NCBI GenBank assembly: GCA_036015235.1
Contig: CP107926.1
Span: forward strand, 2,480,001-2,544,000
Source of the DNA: Streptomyces sp. NBC_00433
GTDB lineage: Bacteria; Actinomycetota; Actinomycetes; Streptomycetales; Streptomycetaceae
Direction: 5' to 3'
DNA length: 64,000 bases
Part shown: positions 14,278 through 22,672 of the stretch, piece after piece
Position numbering within the stretch: the stretch's first letter is position 1
Layout: every line of letters begins with the position of its first letter
Notes under the pieces: model-generated
What the model was told of the DNA's origin: nothing
What the model saw: only the letters and a program-made list of their open reading frames with translations
Databases searched by the model: none
Position numbers and translations under genes: made by a program

Positions 14278-16818
14278 TCATGTGGTCGCCGTCACGGGAA
14301 GACCCGGGCGGGCCGGCCGGCCGCCCGCCGCGGCACGCAGGGTGAGCACCATGGTCAGGCCGCCGCCGGGCGTGTCCTCGGCGACCAGGGTGCCGCCCAT
14401 GGCCTCGGCGAAGCCGCGGGCGACCGCGAGGCCGAGGCCCACACCGGTGCCGCGCGGCGCGTCGCCGTACCGCTGGAAGGGCTCGAATATCTGCTCCTTG
14501 GCGCTCTCGGGCACCCCCGGGCCGCGGTCGGCCACCCGGACCTCCACCCGGTCGCCGAGGGCGCTGGCGGCCACCAGGACCGGTTCGCCGGGCGGGCTGT
14601 ACTTGACGGCGTTCTCCACCACGTTGGCGACGCTGCGCTCCAGCAGGCCGGGGTCCACCGCGACCATCGGCAGCGTCTCGGGGATGTCCAGGGTGACGCT
14701 CCGCTCGGGGACACCGCCCAGCGCCATCGGCACCACCTCGTCGAGGTCCAGCTCGCGGATGAGCGGGTTGACGGTGCCGGTCTGCAGCCGCGACATGTCC
14801 AGCAGGTTGCCCACCAGGTGGTCGAGGCGGTCGGCGCCGTCCTCGATGCCGGCCAGCAGCTCCGCCTCGTCCTCCTCGGACCAGGCCACGTCGGCGGACC
14901 GCAGCGAGGACACCGACGCCTTGATGCCGGCCAGCGGGGTGCGCAGGTCGTGGGAGACGGCGGCGAGCAGCGCGGTGCGTATCCGGTTGCCCTCGGCCAG
15001 CTCCCGCGCCCTGCCCGCCTCGTCGGCGAGCCGCTTGCGGTCCAGGACCACCGCGGCCTGCGCGGCGAAGGCCGACAGCACCCGGCGGTCGGAGGCCGGC
15101 AGCACCCGGCCGAGCAGCGCCAGCGAGAGCCGGTCGTTGACGGCCACCTCCACGTCGGCGTCCTCGGGGCGCACGCAGGGCCGGCTGCCGACGGACGCGG
15201 CGCACGTCCACGGGCCGTGCTCGCCCTCCCGCTCCAGCAGCACCACCGACTCCATCCCGAAGGTCTCCCTGACCCGTTCGAGCAGCGCGTCCAGCGAGCT
15301 CTCGCCGCGCAGCACACTGCCGGCGAGGTGGGAGAGGATCTCCGCCTCGGCGCGCAGCCTGGCCGCCTGCTGGGTGCGCCGGGCGGCCAGGTCCACCACC
15401 GAGGCGACGGCGGCGCCGACCAGCACGAAGATCACGATCGCGACGATGTTCTCCGGCTGGGCGATGGTGAAGGAGTGGGTGGGCCGGGTGAAGTAGTAGT
15501 TCAGCAGCAGCGAGCCGAGCGCCGCGGACGCCAGCGCGGGCAGCAGCCCGCCGACCAGGGCCGCGGCGACCGTGAGGGTCAGGAAGAGCAGCATGTCGGT
15601 GGCCTGGCCGGGGCCCGGGTGCCACTGGGTGAGCACCACCGCGAGCAGCACCGGGCCGAGCACACCGGTCAGCCAGCCCGCCACCACCCGGGAGCGGCCG
15701 AGTTTGGCGCCGCGGGCGGCGGGCAGGCCGCGGCCCTTGGCGACGTGCTCGTGGCTGACGATGTGGACGTCGATGTCGCCGGCCTCGCGGGCGACGGTGG
15801 TGCCGACGCCCGGCCCGAAGGCGTACTGCCAGGTCTTGCGGCGGCTGCTGCCGAGCACGATCTGGGTGGCGTCGGCGCCGCGGGCGAAGTCCAGCAGCGC
15901 GTCGGGCACCTCGTCGCCGATGACATGGTGGAAGGAGCCGCCGAGGTCCTCGACCAGGGTGCGCTGGACGGCCAGCTCCTTGGCCGAACCGGACACCGGT
16001 CCCTCGCTGCGCACGATGTGCACGGCCAGGATCTCGCCGCCCGAGCCCTTGGCGGCCATCCTGGCGGCCCGCCGGATCAGGGTGCGGCCCTCGGGGCCGC
16101 CGGTCAGGCCGACGACGATCCGCTCGCGGGCCTTCCAGGCGGCGGATATGCGGTGCTCGGCGCGGTATTCGCGCAGGTATTCGTCGACCCGGTCGGCGGT
16201 CCACAGCAGCGCCAGCTCGCGCAGCGCGGTCAGGTTGCCCGGCCTGAAGTAGTTGGACAGGGCCGCGTCGACCTTGTCGGGGGCGTAGATGTTGCCGTGC
16301 GCCATCCGGCGGCGCAGGGACTGCGGCGACATGTCGACCAGCTCGATCTGGTCGGCCCGCCTGACCACCTCGTCGGGCACGGTCTCGCGCTGCCGCACCC
16401 CGGTGATGGCCTCGACGACGTCGCCGAGCGACTCCAGGTGCTGGATGTTGACGTTGGACACCACGTCGATGCCGGCCGCCAGCAGCTCCTCGACGTCCTG
16501 CCAGCGCTTGGCATTGCGCGAGCCCGGCACATTGGTGTGGGCCAGCTCGTCCACGAGTGCGACCTCGGGTGCCCGGCGCAGCACCGCGTCGACGTCCATC
16601 TCGGTGAAGGCGCTGCCGCGGTAGTCGTGCTCGCGGCGGGCGACCTCCTCCAGGCCGTGCATCATCACTTCGGTACGCGGCCTGCGGTGGTGCTCGACAT
16701 AGCCGATGACCAGGTCGGTGCCGCGCTCGACGCGCCGGTGGGCCTCGGAGAGCATGGCGTAGGTCTTGCCGACGCCGGGGGCGGCCCCCAGGTATATCCG
16801 CAATGTGCCGCGTGCCAT
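14278..16818 (-). CDS. kdpD: KdpD-type osmosensitive sensor kinase
   Basis: Membrane histidine kinase of 846 residues that controls K+ uptake genes. The order is: KdpD N-terminal domain with Walker A (GAAPGVGKT, about 11-19) and VDELAHTNVPG; a USP-like domain (IVVGLTGGPEGR to QIVLGSSRRKTWQ); four membrane helices around residues 390-500; a GAF domain; and the kinase core with H623 in SHDLRTPLAG, the N-box (ANVVENAVKYSP) and the G-boxes (DRGPGVP, GVGLGLAVARG). ATG 16818 was chosen because the typical KdpD start MARGTLRIYLG begins there. A hairpin upstream isolates it from the ABC ATPase gene. Confidence 0.92.
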   Translation of the reverse strand: MARGTLRIYLGAAPGVGKTYAMLSEAHRRVERGTDLVIGYVEHHRRPRTEVMMHGLEEVARREHDYRGSAFTEMDVDAVLRRAPEVALVDELAHTNVPGSRNAKRWQDVEELLAAGIDVVSNVNIQHLESLGDVVEAITGVRQRETVPDEVVRRADQIELVDMSPQSLRRRMAHGNIYAPDKVDAALSNYFRPGNLTALRELALLWTADRVDEYLREYRAEHRISAAWKARERIVVGLTGGPEGRTLIRRAARMAAKGSGGEILAVHIVRSEGPVSGSAKELAVQRTLVEDLGGSFHHVIGDEVPDALLDFARGADATQIVLGSSRRKTWQYAFGPGVGTTVAREAGDIDVHIVSHEHVAKGRGLPAARGAKLGRSRVVAGWLTGVLGPVLLAVVLTQWHPGPGQATDMLLFLTLTVAAALVGGLLPALASAALGSLLLNYYFTRPTHSFTIAQPENIVAIVIFVLVGAAVASVVDLAARRTQQAARLRAEAEILSHLAGSVLRGESSLDALLERVRETFGMESVVLLEREGEHGPWTCAASVGSRPCVRPEDADVEVAVNDRLSLALLGRVLPASDRRVLSAFAAQAAVVLDRKRLADEAGRARELAEGNRIRTALLAAVSHDLRTPLAGIKASVSSLRSADVAWSEEDEAELLAGIEDGADRLDHLVGNLLDMSRLQTGTVNPLIRELDLDEVVPMALGGVPERSVTLDIPETLPMVAVDPGLLERSVANVVENAVKYSPPGEPVLVAASALGDRVEVRVADRGPGVPESAKEQIFEPFQRYGDAPRGTGVGLGLAVARGFAEAMGGTLVAEDTPGGGLTMVLTLRAAAGGRPARPGLPVTATT

Positions 16819-16931
16819 GCCTATGACCTTAGAACGACCGAACCGGACATATCGGACCGGGCAGTCCGTCCGGGGACACCTTGACGCCGTCTTGACGGCA
16901 TATAGGGCCACGGTGCCGGCCATGGACCGCG

Positions 16932-16957
16932 GAAAGCGCCCGGTCCCGGGCGCTTTC
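16932..16957 (-). terminator. Perfect 11-bp hairpin after ABC ATPase gene
   Basis: GAAAGCGCCCG (16932-16942) pairs with CGGGCGCTTTC (16947-16957) around GTCC. It lies between the end of the ABC ATPase gene and the kdpD start, so kdpDE probably has its own promoter at about 16819-16930. Confidence 0.7.
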
Positions 16958-17023
16958 GGTCACGGGCCGTCGCCCGGTGTCACCGTCGCCGGGAACCCGC
17001 CGGCCGGGTGCCGCCCCGGCCGC

Positions 17024-17773
17024 TCAGCTGTCGGAGACGATCCGGCCGTCGCGCAGTTCGAGCACCCGGTCGGCCAGCGCGAGCAGCTGGTGGTCGTGGG
17101 TGGCGACCAGCGCCGTCACACCCTCGCTGCGGACCACGGCCCGCAGCAGCTCCATCACGGCCAGGCCGGTGTCGGCGTCGAGCTGCCCGGTGGGCTCGTC
17201 GGCGATGATCAGGTCGGGCCGGTTGGCGAGGGCCCTGGCGATGGCGACCCGCTGCTGCTGGCCACCGGACAGCTCGCCGGGGCGCTGGGCGGCGTGGTCG
17301 GCGAGGCCGACCAGGGCGAGCAGCAGCTCGACCCGCTCCTCGCGCTCGCGCGGCGGCGTCTTGCGCAGCCGCATCGGCACCCCGACGTTCTCGGCCGCGG
17401 TGAGGATGGGGATCAGGCCGAAGGACTGGAAGACGAAGCCGATCCGGTCCCTGCGCAGCGCCAGCAGGTCGTCGTCACCGAGCCCCGCCAGCTCCGTGCC
17501 GTCCAGCGATATGCGGCCGCCGTCGGGGCTGTCCAGGCCGCCCACCAGGTTCAGCACGGTGGTCTTGCCCGAGCCCGAGCGGCCCTTGAGCGCCACCAGC
17601 TCGCCGCGCGGCACCGCGAACGACACCCCGCGCAGCGCGTGCACGGCCGTGTCGCCGCTCCCGTAGGAGCGGGTCAGGTCCTCGACCACCACCATGCCGC
17701 CGGTCTTCGGCGACGTCGCCAGCGCCGTGGCTGACTGCTCGGTCATTCCCGCGCCCCCTTCCCGGTCGCTCAT
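17024..17773 (-). CDS. ABC transporter ATP-binding protein (LolD/MacB type)
   Basis: A 249-residue ATPase of the MacB/FtsE-like group that pairs with FtsX-type permeases. Visible motifs are Walker A GRSGSGKTT, Q-loop FVFQSFGLIPILTAAEN, signature LSGGQQQR, Walker B LIIADEPTG and H-loop ATHDHQ. ATG 17773 follows GAGGA; ATG 17746 is an alternative. Its start overlaps the stop of the upstream truncated ATPase in an ATGA. No permease gene is left in the neighbourhood, so it may be an orphan remainder of a two-ATPase exporter or export-regulator operon. Confidence 0.85.
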   Translation of the reverse strand: MSDREGGAGMTEQSATALATSPKTGGMVVVEDLTRSYGSGDTAVHALRGVSFAVPRGELVALKGRSGSGKTTVLNLVGGLDSPDGGRISLDGTELAGLGDDDLLALRRDRIGFVFQSFGLIPILTAAENVGVPMRLRKTPPREREERVELLLALVGLADHAAQRPGELSGGQQQRVAIARALANRPDLIIADEPTGQLDADTGLAVMELLRAVVRSEGVTALVATHDHQLLALADRVLELRDGRIVSDS

Positions 17774-18456
17774 TCCTCGTCCCCCTCCTGCTCTTCGCTT
17801 CCCTGTCCGTCCACACCGGGTGCCGGAGCCTGCCCGGTCCCCGCCGCGCCCTGCCCGCGGTCCGGCCACACTCCGAGGTGGTCGGGCTCCGCGGTCAGCC
17901 GGACGCGGCGGTGCGGGCCGTCGCGCTCGGTGAATTCCCGCGGCAGCCGCAGCCGGCCGACCCGGTCGAGTACGGCGTATTCCTCCGCGGCGCCCGCATC
18001 CGCCCCCGCCACACCCGCGGACGGGCGCAGCACTTCGGTCGCGGTCCGGCCGTCGTGTATTCGTACCGTACGCCTGACCTGCCCGAAGACCGCGGGGTCG
18101 TGGGTAACGATCAGGACCGTGACGCCCGATTCCGCGTTGGTGCGGCGCAGGGCGGCGAAGACCTCCGCGCCGCTCGCGGTGTCCAGCTCGCCGGTGGGCT
18201 CGTCGGCGAAGAGCACCCGGGGGGTGTTGGCGCCCGCCACCGCGACGGCCACGCGCTGCTGCCGGCCGCCGGACAGCTCGCCGGGGCGGCGGTTGCGGCA
18301 GTCGGCGACGCCGAGCATGTCGAGCAGCTCCACGGCCCGACCGGCGCGCTCGGCACGCGGGACGCGGGCGTATCCCATCGGCAGCGTCACGTTCTCCAGC
18401 GCCGTCAGGTACGGCAGCAGGTTGCGGCCGGTCTGCTGCCGACGGCGGGTGGAACA
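17770..18456 (-). pseudogene. ABC ATPase lacking its N-terminal third
   Basis: The frame carries the Q-loop onwards (QQTGRNLLPYLTALENV), a signature LSGGRQQR, Walker B VLFADEPTG and HD switch VTHDPAVFG, then an unusual C-terminal extension. Walker A and about the first 90 residues are absent. Upstream of about 18456 the sequence turns into the terminator of the DUF3710 gene, and no proper start is seen. A deletion probably removed the 5' end together with any upstream permease gene. Confidence 0.7.
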
Positions 18457-18459
18457 GCG

Positions 18460-18491
18460 CGGCCCGGACCTGGCTGACCAGGTCCGGGCCG
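18460..18491 (-). terminator. Perfect 14-bp hairpin after DUF3710 operon
   Basis: CGGCCCGGACCTGG (18460-18473) pairs perfectly with CCAGGTCCGGGCCG (18478-18491) around a CTGA tetraloop. It lies 30 bases past the DUF3710 stop and exactly where the truncated ATPase begins. Confidence 0.8.
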
Positions 18492-18520
18492 GTGTGCGAC
18501 GGTGGCGCGACCCCCGGGGG

Positions 18521-19306
18521 TCAGTGCAGCTCGGTGATCTCCGGGCCGCGGCGCATCGGGTCGATGCCGTCACCGAACTTCGACGGCTCCTGCTGCTCGG
18601 CCGCGGCGCCGTCCGGCACCATCTGGGCGTCGTTGGGCAGCTTGAGCACGATCGGGTCGCGCGGCGCCATCGGGGAGTCGCCGCGCAGCACCACGGTGTC
18701 GCGGAAGACCGACTCCAGCACTCCCGCGGCCGCCGGCTGCACCGCGCCCTGCCCCGAGATCACCCCGCGCAGGAACCAGCGCGGTCCGTCGCAGCCGACG
18801 AAGCGCACCAGCTGCACCCCGTTGGTGCCGTCGGGCAGCTGCACCGGCACCTGGGCGCGCAGCTCCCAGCCCAGCGGGCCCTCGACCTCGTCCACGACAC
18901 CGCCCTGCTGGGTGATGCCGGAAGCGATCTCCTCGCGCACCTCGCCCCAGATCCCCTCGGACTTGGGTGCGGCGAACGCCTGGAGCTGGACGGCGCTGTC
19001 CCGCAGCACCACGGTGGCGGCCACGATCGACTCGCCGGCCACCTCCACCCGCAGCTCCATGCCCTCGACTCCGGGCACGAACAGTCCGCCGAGGTCCACC
19101 CGGCCGTCACCGGGCTCCCTGACCTCGCTCACGTCCCACGGCCCGTCGGGCCGCGGTGCGGGCGGAAGGTTGTAGCGGTTGGAGTCGGAGTCACCGGAGT
19201 CGTCCGACTCCTCGGCGTCTTCGGCCAGCTCGTCTTCGGCCTCGACGGCCTCATCGAGCTCGTCGAGGGCGTCTTCGCGCTCCTTGCGACGACGGAACAC
19301 GGTCAC
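18521..19306 (-). CDS. DUF3710 domain protein
   Basis: A 261-residue actinobacterial protein of unknown function. It has an acidic low-complexity stretch at residues 10-43, then the DUF3710 domain (GPWDVSEV, RVDLGGLFVPG, VQLVRFVGCDGPRWFLRG). The GTG start overlaps the dut stop by four bases, so it is translationally coupled in the thioesterase-dut-DUF3710 operon. No membrane segment. Confidence 0.88.
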   Translation of the reverse strand: MTVFRRRKEREDALDELDEAVEAEDELAEDAEESDDSGDSDSNRYNLPPAPRPDGPWDVSEVREPGDGRVDLGGLFVPGVEGMELRVEVAGESIVAATVVLRDSAVQLQAFAAPKSEGIWGEVREEIASGITQQGGVVDEVEGPLGWELRAQVPVQLPDGTNGVQLVRFVGCDGPRWFLRGVISGQGAVQPAAAGVLESVFRDTVVLRGDSPMAPRDPIVLKLPNDAQMVPDGAAAEQQEPSKFGDGIDPMRRGPEITELH

Positions 19307-19827
19307 TGTCCTTCCCGGTCTGCTACGACCGATGCGTATCCGTATCTGGACGTGTCAGCCGACGGCGTCCCCACCGCGGCATGACCCCCCGTGGAGCCGA
19401 AGCCCCCCGCGGCCCTGGCAGAGCCGGGCAGCTCCGCCACTTCGTGGAAGCGGACCCGCTCGACCTGCTGGACGACCAGTTGGGCGATCCGGTCGCCCCT
19501 GTCGAACCGCACGGTCTCACGCGGGTCCAGATTGACGACGATCACCTTGATCTCTCCACGGTACCCGGCATCCACCGTTCCCGGGGCATTCACCAGGGCC
19601 ACCCCGCAGCGCGCGGCAAGGCCGGAGCGCGGGTGCACGAAGGCCGCGTAGCCGTCGGGCAGCGCGATGGAGATCCCGGTGGGCAGCACGGCCCGCTCGC
19701 CGGGGGCCAACTCGGCGGCCTCGGTGGTGATCAGGTCGGCGCCGGCGTCCCCGGGGTGCCCGTAGGAGGGCACCGGCACGGAGTCGTCGAGGCGGTGCAG
19801 CAGCACGTCCACCGGGGGCCGGGTCAC
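19303..19827 (-). CDS. dut: dUTP diphosphatase
   Basis: Trimeric dUTPase that converts dUTP to dUMP and pyrophosphate, keeping uracil out of DNA and supplying dTMP precursor. All five family motifs are present in order: AGADL, PRSGLA, GTVDAGYRGEI, DRIAQLV and the C-terminal GGFGSTGGH. The protein is 174 residues, with a slightly long tail after motif V. The GTG start overlaps the thioesterase stop (GTGA). Confidence 0.95.
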   Translation of the reverse strand: MTRPPVDVLLHRLDDSVPVPSYGHPGDAGADLITTEAAELAPGERAVLPTGISIALPDGYAAFVHPRSGLAARCGVALVNAPGTVDAGYRGEIKVIVVNLDPRETVRFDRGDRIAQLVVQQVERVRFHEVAELPGSARAAGGFGSTGGHAAVGTPSADTSRYGYASVVADREGQ

Positions 19828-20429
19828 GGGTTCACCTCGAAGGCGCGGGCGACCTTGACCTGGTCCGGGTCGTCCATCGCGGCCCTGATCTCCTCCGGCC
19901 TGCCGTTGGCCGTGAAGTGGTCGAGCTTGACCTCGATGAAGAGGGCGTCGGCGCGGACCGCCACCGGCCCTTCCGGGCCGCCGATCCGGCCCTCGGCACT
20001 GCTGTAGATCTTCCGGCCGGCGACCGCGGTGCAGCGGGCCGACAGGTGCAGGGTGGCGCCGACCGGCACCGGGCGGACGAAGTCCGACTCCAGCCGGCCG
20101 GTGACCGCGATGACCCGCAGCAGCCAGCTCAGCGAGCCCAGCGTCTCGTCGAGCGCCGACACCAGCACCCCGCCGTGCGCGAGGCCCGGCGCCCCCTGGT
20201 GGGCGGGCTGCACGGTGAACTCGGCGGTGACGCTGACGCCTTCGCCGGCCCTGGCCGCGAGGTGCAGCCCGTGCGGCTGGGACTCGCCGCAACCGAAGCA
20301 CTGGTCGTAGTGCGCGCCCAGCAGTTCACCCGGCGCGGGGGCGTCGGGGTGCCTTACCGGGGCGGCGGCGTCGGACGGCGGCGTCAGGCCCGGCCGTCCT
20401 GCGCCCGGGGGTGTCGTGGCTGCACTCAC
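19824..20429 (-). CDS. PaaI-type hotdog thioesterase
   Basis: A 201-residue acyl-CoA thioesterase-like hotdog protein. The domain (about 60-190) contains AHGGVLVSALDETLG, the PaaI catalytic region with HGG and Asp/Glu, then VGATLHLSARC. A Cys pair CFGCGES precedes it, as in many actinobacterial relatives. The GTG start at 20429 is chosen because upstream sequence has no coding character. First gene of the operon with dut and DUF3710. Substrate unknown. Confidence 0.85.
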   Translation of the reverse strand: MSAATTPPGAGRPGLTPPSDAAAPVRHPDAPAPGELLGAHYDQCFGCGESQPHGLHLAARAGEGVSVTAEFTVQPAHQGAPGLAHGGVLVSALDETLGSLSWLLRVIAVTGRLESDFVRPVPVGATLHLSARCTAVAGRKIYSSAEGRIGGPEGPVAVRADALFIEVKLDHFTANGRPEEIRAAMDDPDQVKVARAFEVNP

Positions 20430-20508
20430 GCCCGAGACCCTACCCCCCTGCGCTGTGCCTTCCCGCCGTGCCTGCGGCTGTCTTCGCGGCACATGGCAGT
20501 CTGGTGCC

Positions 20509-20964
20509 ATGCAGCCTTACGACGAACGCCTCACCGTCCCGCGATCCTGGTGGTTCCTCGCCATCGCCGCGGGTGTGGCGGTGGCGCTGATCCTGCTCCC
20601 CTTCGGCCCGCTGCCGCTGCTGGCCGGCCTGGTCGGCGGCGCGGCCCTGTCCATGATGGCGGTCAGCTCCTACGGCTCGGCCCGGATCAGGGTGGTGGCC
20701 GGCTCGCTGGTCGCGGGCAAGGCCAGGATCCCGGTGGCGGCGCTCGGCGCGGCCACCGTGCTCGACCCGCAGGAGACGGTGGCCTGGCGGTCGCACAAGG
20801 CGGACCCGCGGGCCTTCATGCTGCTGCGCTCGTACGTACCGACCGCGCTCAAGGTCGAGGTGACCGATCCGGCGGACCCGACGCCTTACGTCTACCTGTC
20901 GACGCGCTCGCCGCAGCGGCTCGCCGCGGCGCTGGACGCGGTCAGGACCGTGGACGCGGGATAG
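20509..20964 (+). CDS. DUF3093 membrane protein
   Basis: A 151-residue protein beginning MQPYDERLTVPRSWW, the hallmark of DUF3093. Two adjacent membrane helices at about 14-55 and a soluble C-terminal domain with RSYVPTALKVEVTDP and VYLSTRSPQRLAAAL follow. Divergent from the thioesterase operon. Function unknown; widespread next to dut in actinomycetes (family knowledge). Confidence 0.88.
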   Translation: MQPYDERLTVPRSWWFLAIAAGVAVALILLPFGPLPLLAGLVGGAALSMMAVSSYGSARIRVVAGSLVAGKARIPVAALGAATVLDPQETVAWRSHKADPRAFMLLRSYVPTALKVEVTDPADPTPYVYLSTRSPQRLAAALDAVRTVDAG

Positions 20965-21028
20965 GCCGCCGGCGCGGGACGGTCGCCGGCCCGGGTCCGG
21001 CCTGCGGGCACGGCCTGTCGCCGGCCGG

Positions 21029-21919
21029 TCACCGCCCGGCCGGGGGGCTGCCGGCGGCGCCTGGGCGGTCGTCGTCCGGGCCTCCGGCGTACGGACCGTG
21101 GGTGTCCGGGCCCGCGTCGATCACGGGGAAGGGTCCGGGACCGGCCTCGGCGGCCGGCAGCTCGGGCCAGGGGAACTGCGCGACGCGCAGGTCGCGGCGG
21201 ACCCGCTCGGCCAGCTTGCGGGTGTCCCGGCGGTTCATCACCGCCCCGACAGCGGCGCCGATCATGAACGGGGTGAGGACCGGCGCATTGCGCAGCGTCC
21301 TGCGCAGCAGCCGCTGCCGCATCTCCCGCTTCATGCTGCTGCCCAGCGCGACATTGACGGTGGACAGCTTCAGCACATCGATGCCGCGCTGCTCGGTCCA
21401 GGACCACAGATAGGCGGTCGCCCGCTCGCGGGCGCCGCCGGGGACGCGCAGTCCGTAGACCTCGTGCAGTTCGGCGATGAGCTTGTACTCGATGGCCGCG
21501 ACGCCGAGCGTCTCGGCCACCAGCTCGGCCGGCATCGCCGGCGGGGTGGGCAGCATCGCGGCGGCGCCGATACCGGCGCCGACCGTCATCGTGCCCTTGA
21601 CCGCGGCCGAGATGAGCCGGTCCGCGATCTCTTCCGGGCCGAGCCCGGGAAACTGCCGGCGCAAGGTGGCGAGGTCCCGCACCGGAATGCGGGGTGCCAC
21701 CTCGATGAGTCGCTCGGACGCCGTGCCGATCCCGACCCGTGCGGCGCTGCCGCCTCTGCGGGCGCCGCCGAGTGCGACGCCGCCGCCCTTGCGGGCGCCG
21801 CCGCTCACACCGCTCACACCGCGCCTGACGCCCCGGCCGAGGCCGCGGGCGGTCATGGCCGCGAGCGAGGCCGCACGGCCCCGCTCAGCGCCCTCACGGC
21901 CTTCCGGCGTGCCGCTCAC
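21029..21919 (-). CDS. EcsC-like hypothetical protein
   Basis: A 296-residue protein with a basic Gly/Arg-rich N-terminus and an amphipathic, hydrophobic centre (TMTVGAGIGAAAMLP, ELVAETLGVAAIEYKLIAEL). That centre resembles EcsC-family proteins, which associate with membranes. A second helix pair surrounds LTPFMIGAAVGAVMNRRDTR. The Pro/Gly/Asp-rich tail is probably disordered. Starts with GTG and ends on its own strand 6 bp from the DUF4193 gene, suggesting an operon with it. The family match is by eye only. Confidence 0.65.
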   Translation of the reverse strand: MSGTPEGREGAERGRAASLAAMTARGLGRGVRRGVSGVSGGARKGGGVALGGARRGGSAARVGIGTASERLIEVAPRIPVRDLATLRRQFPGLGPEEIADRLISAAVKGTMTVGAGIGAAAMLPTPPAMPAELVAETLGVAAIEYKLIAELHEVYGLRVPGGARERATAYLWSWTEQRGIDVLKLSTVNVALGSSMKREMRQRLLRRTLRNAPVLTPFMIGAAVGAVMNRRDTRKLAERVRRDLRVAQFPWPELPAAEAGPGPFPVIDAGPDTHGPYAGGPDDDRPGAAGSPPAGR

Positions 21920-21924
21920 ACCGA

Positions 21925-22224
21925 TCAGGCCGCGCAGTCGCGGCAGATCGGGTTGCCGTTCTTCTCCGACGCGAGCTGGCTCCTGTGGTGCACCAGGAAG
22001 CAGCTCATGCAGGTGAACTCGTCAGCCTGCCGGGGCAGCACGCGGACCGACAGCTCCTCGTTGGAGAGGTCGGCGCCGGGCAGCTCCAGGGACTCTGCCT
22101 GGTCGAACTCGTCGACGTCGACCGCGGAGGTCGACTTCTCGTTCCTCCTGGCCTTCAGTTCTTCGATGCTGTCCTCGTTGACATCATCGTCGGTCTTGCG
22201 TGGGGTGTCGTAATCCGTAGCCAT
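21925..22224 (-). CDS. DUF4193 zinc-ribbon-like protein
   Basis: A 99-residue protein conserved through actinobacteria. It has an acidic N-terminal half and a C-terminal metal site of two CxxC pairs (C72/C75 and C94/C97 in TCMSCF and ICRDCA). Begins MATDYDTPR, as in other streptomycete copies. Probably binds zinc; the role is unknown. Located between the EcsC-like gene and cutS. Confidence 0.88.
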   Translation of the reverse strand: MATDYDTPRKTDDDVNEDSIEELKARRNEKSTSAVDVDEFDQAESLELPGADLSNEELSVRVLPRQADEFTCMSCFLVHHRSQLASEKNGNPICRDCAA

Positions 22225-22672
22225 TTTCGCTCTCCCCCTGTGGGTGTCTGTGGTGTCTCCAGCGCAGGTAACGCGCGGGAGGCCGGACTTGTGCCCGACC
22301 TGAAGCGGAGATTTTGCCTCACATCAAGGCCTGTTACTCAATCGACACCCAGCTACACCCCCGAAGGGGTGATCGCACAGGTGGCCGATCATGGTCTTCC
22401 GTGGCCGGGAATGATTCCGCCGCGGCCGCCAGTACGTGTACTTCCCGTGATCATGACCTGCGGAAACATGGATTTTCCGGTCTTTTCCCCAATGTCTTGA
22501 TCACTGAGTGTAGGCGATGCGGAAATCGTGTGTGCGATCGATCACAACTCGACCGGACGCGGCACAGACCACAAAATTATTCGCAAAGCGAACAACGACC
22601 GGGCGGGCCGCGCCCTTCCGGAACCACGGAAGTGACCCGCTTCACACCGGAACCGGGCCGCCGGGGCCGGGC
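22225..22672. other. 448-bp intergenic region upstream of DUF4193 gene
   Basis: This is the leader and promoter space of the DUF4193 gene and the 3' flank of cutS. It is less GC-rich than its surroundings and contains short symmetric elements (AGTACGTGTACT near 22431; TTCGCAAAGCGAA near 22574). No reading frame looks real and no RNA family was recognised. Confidence 0.5.
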
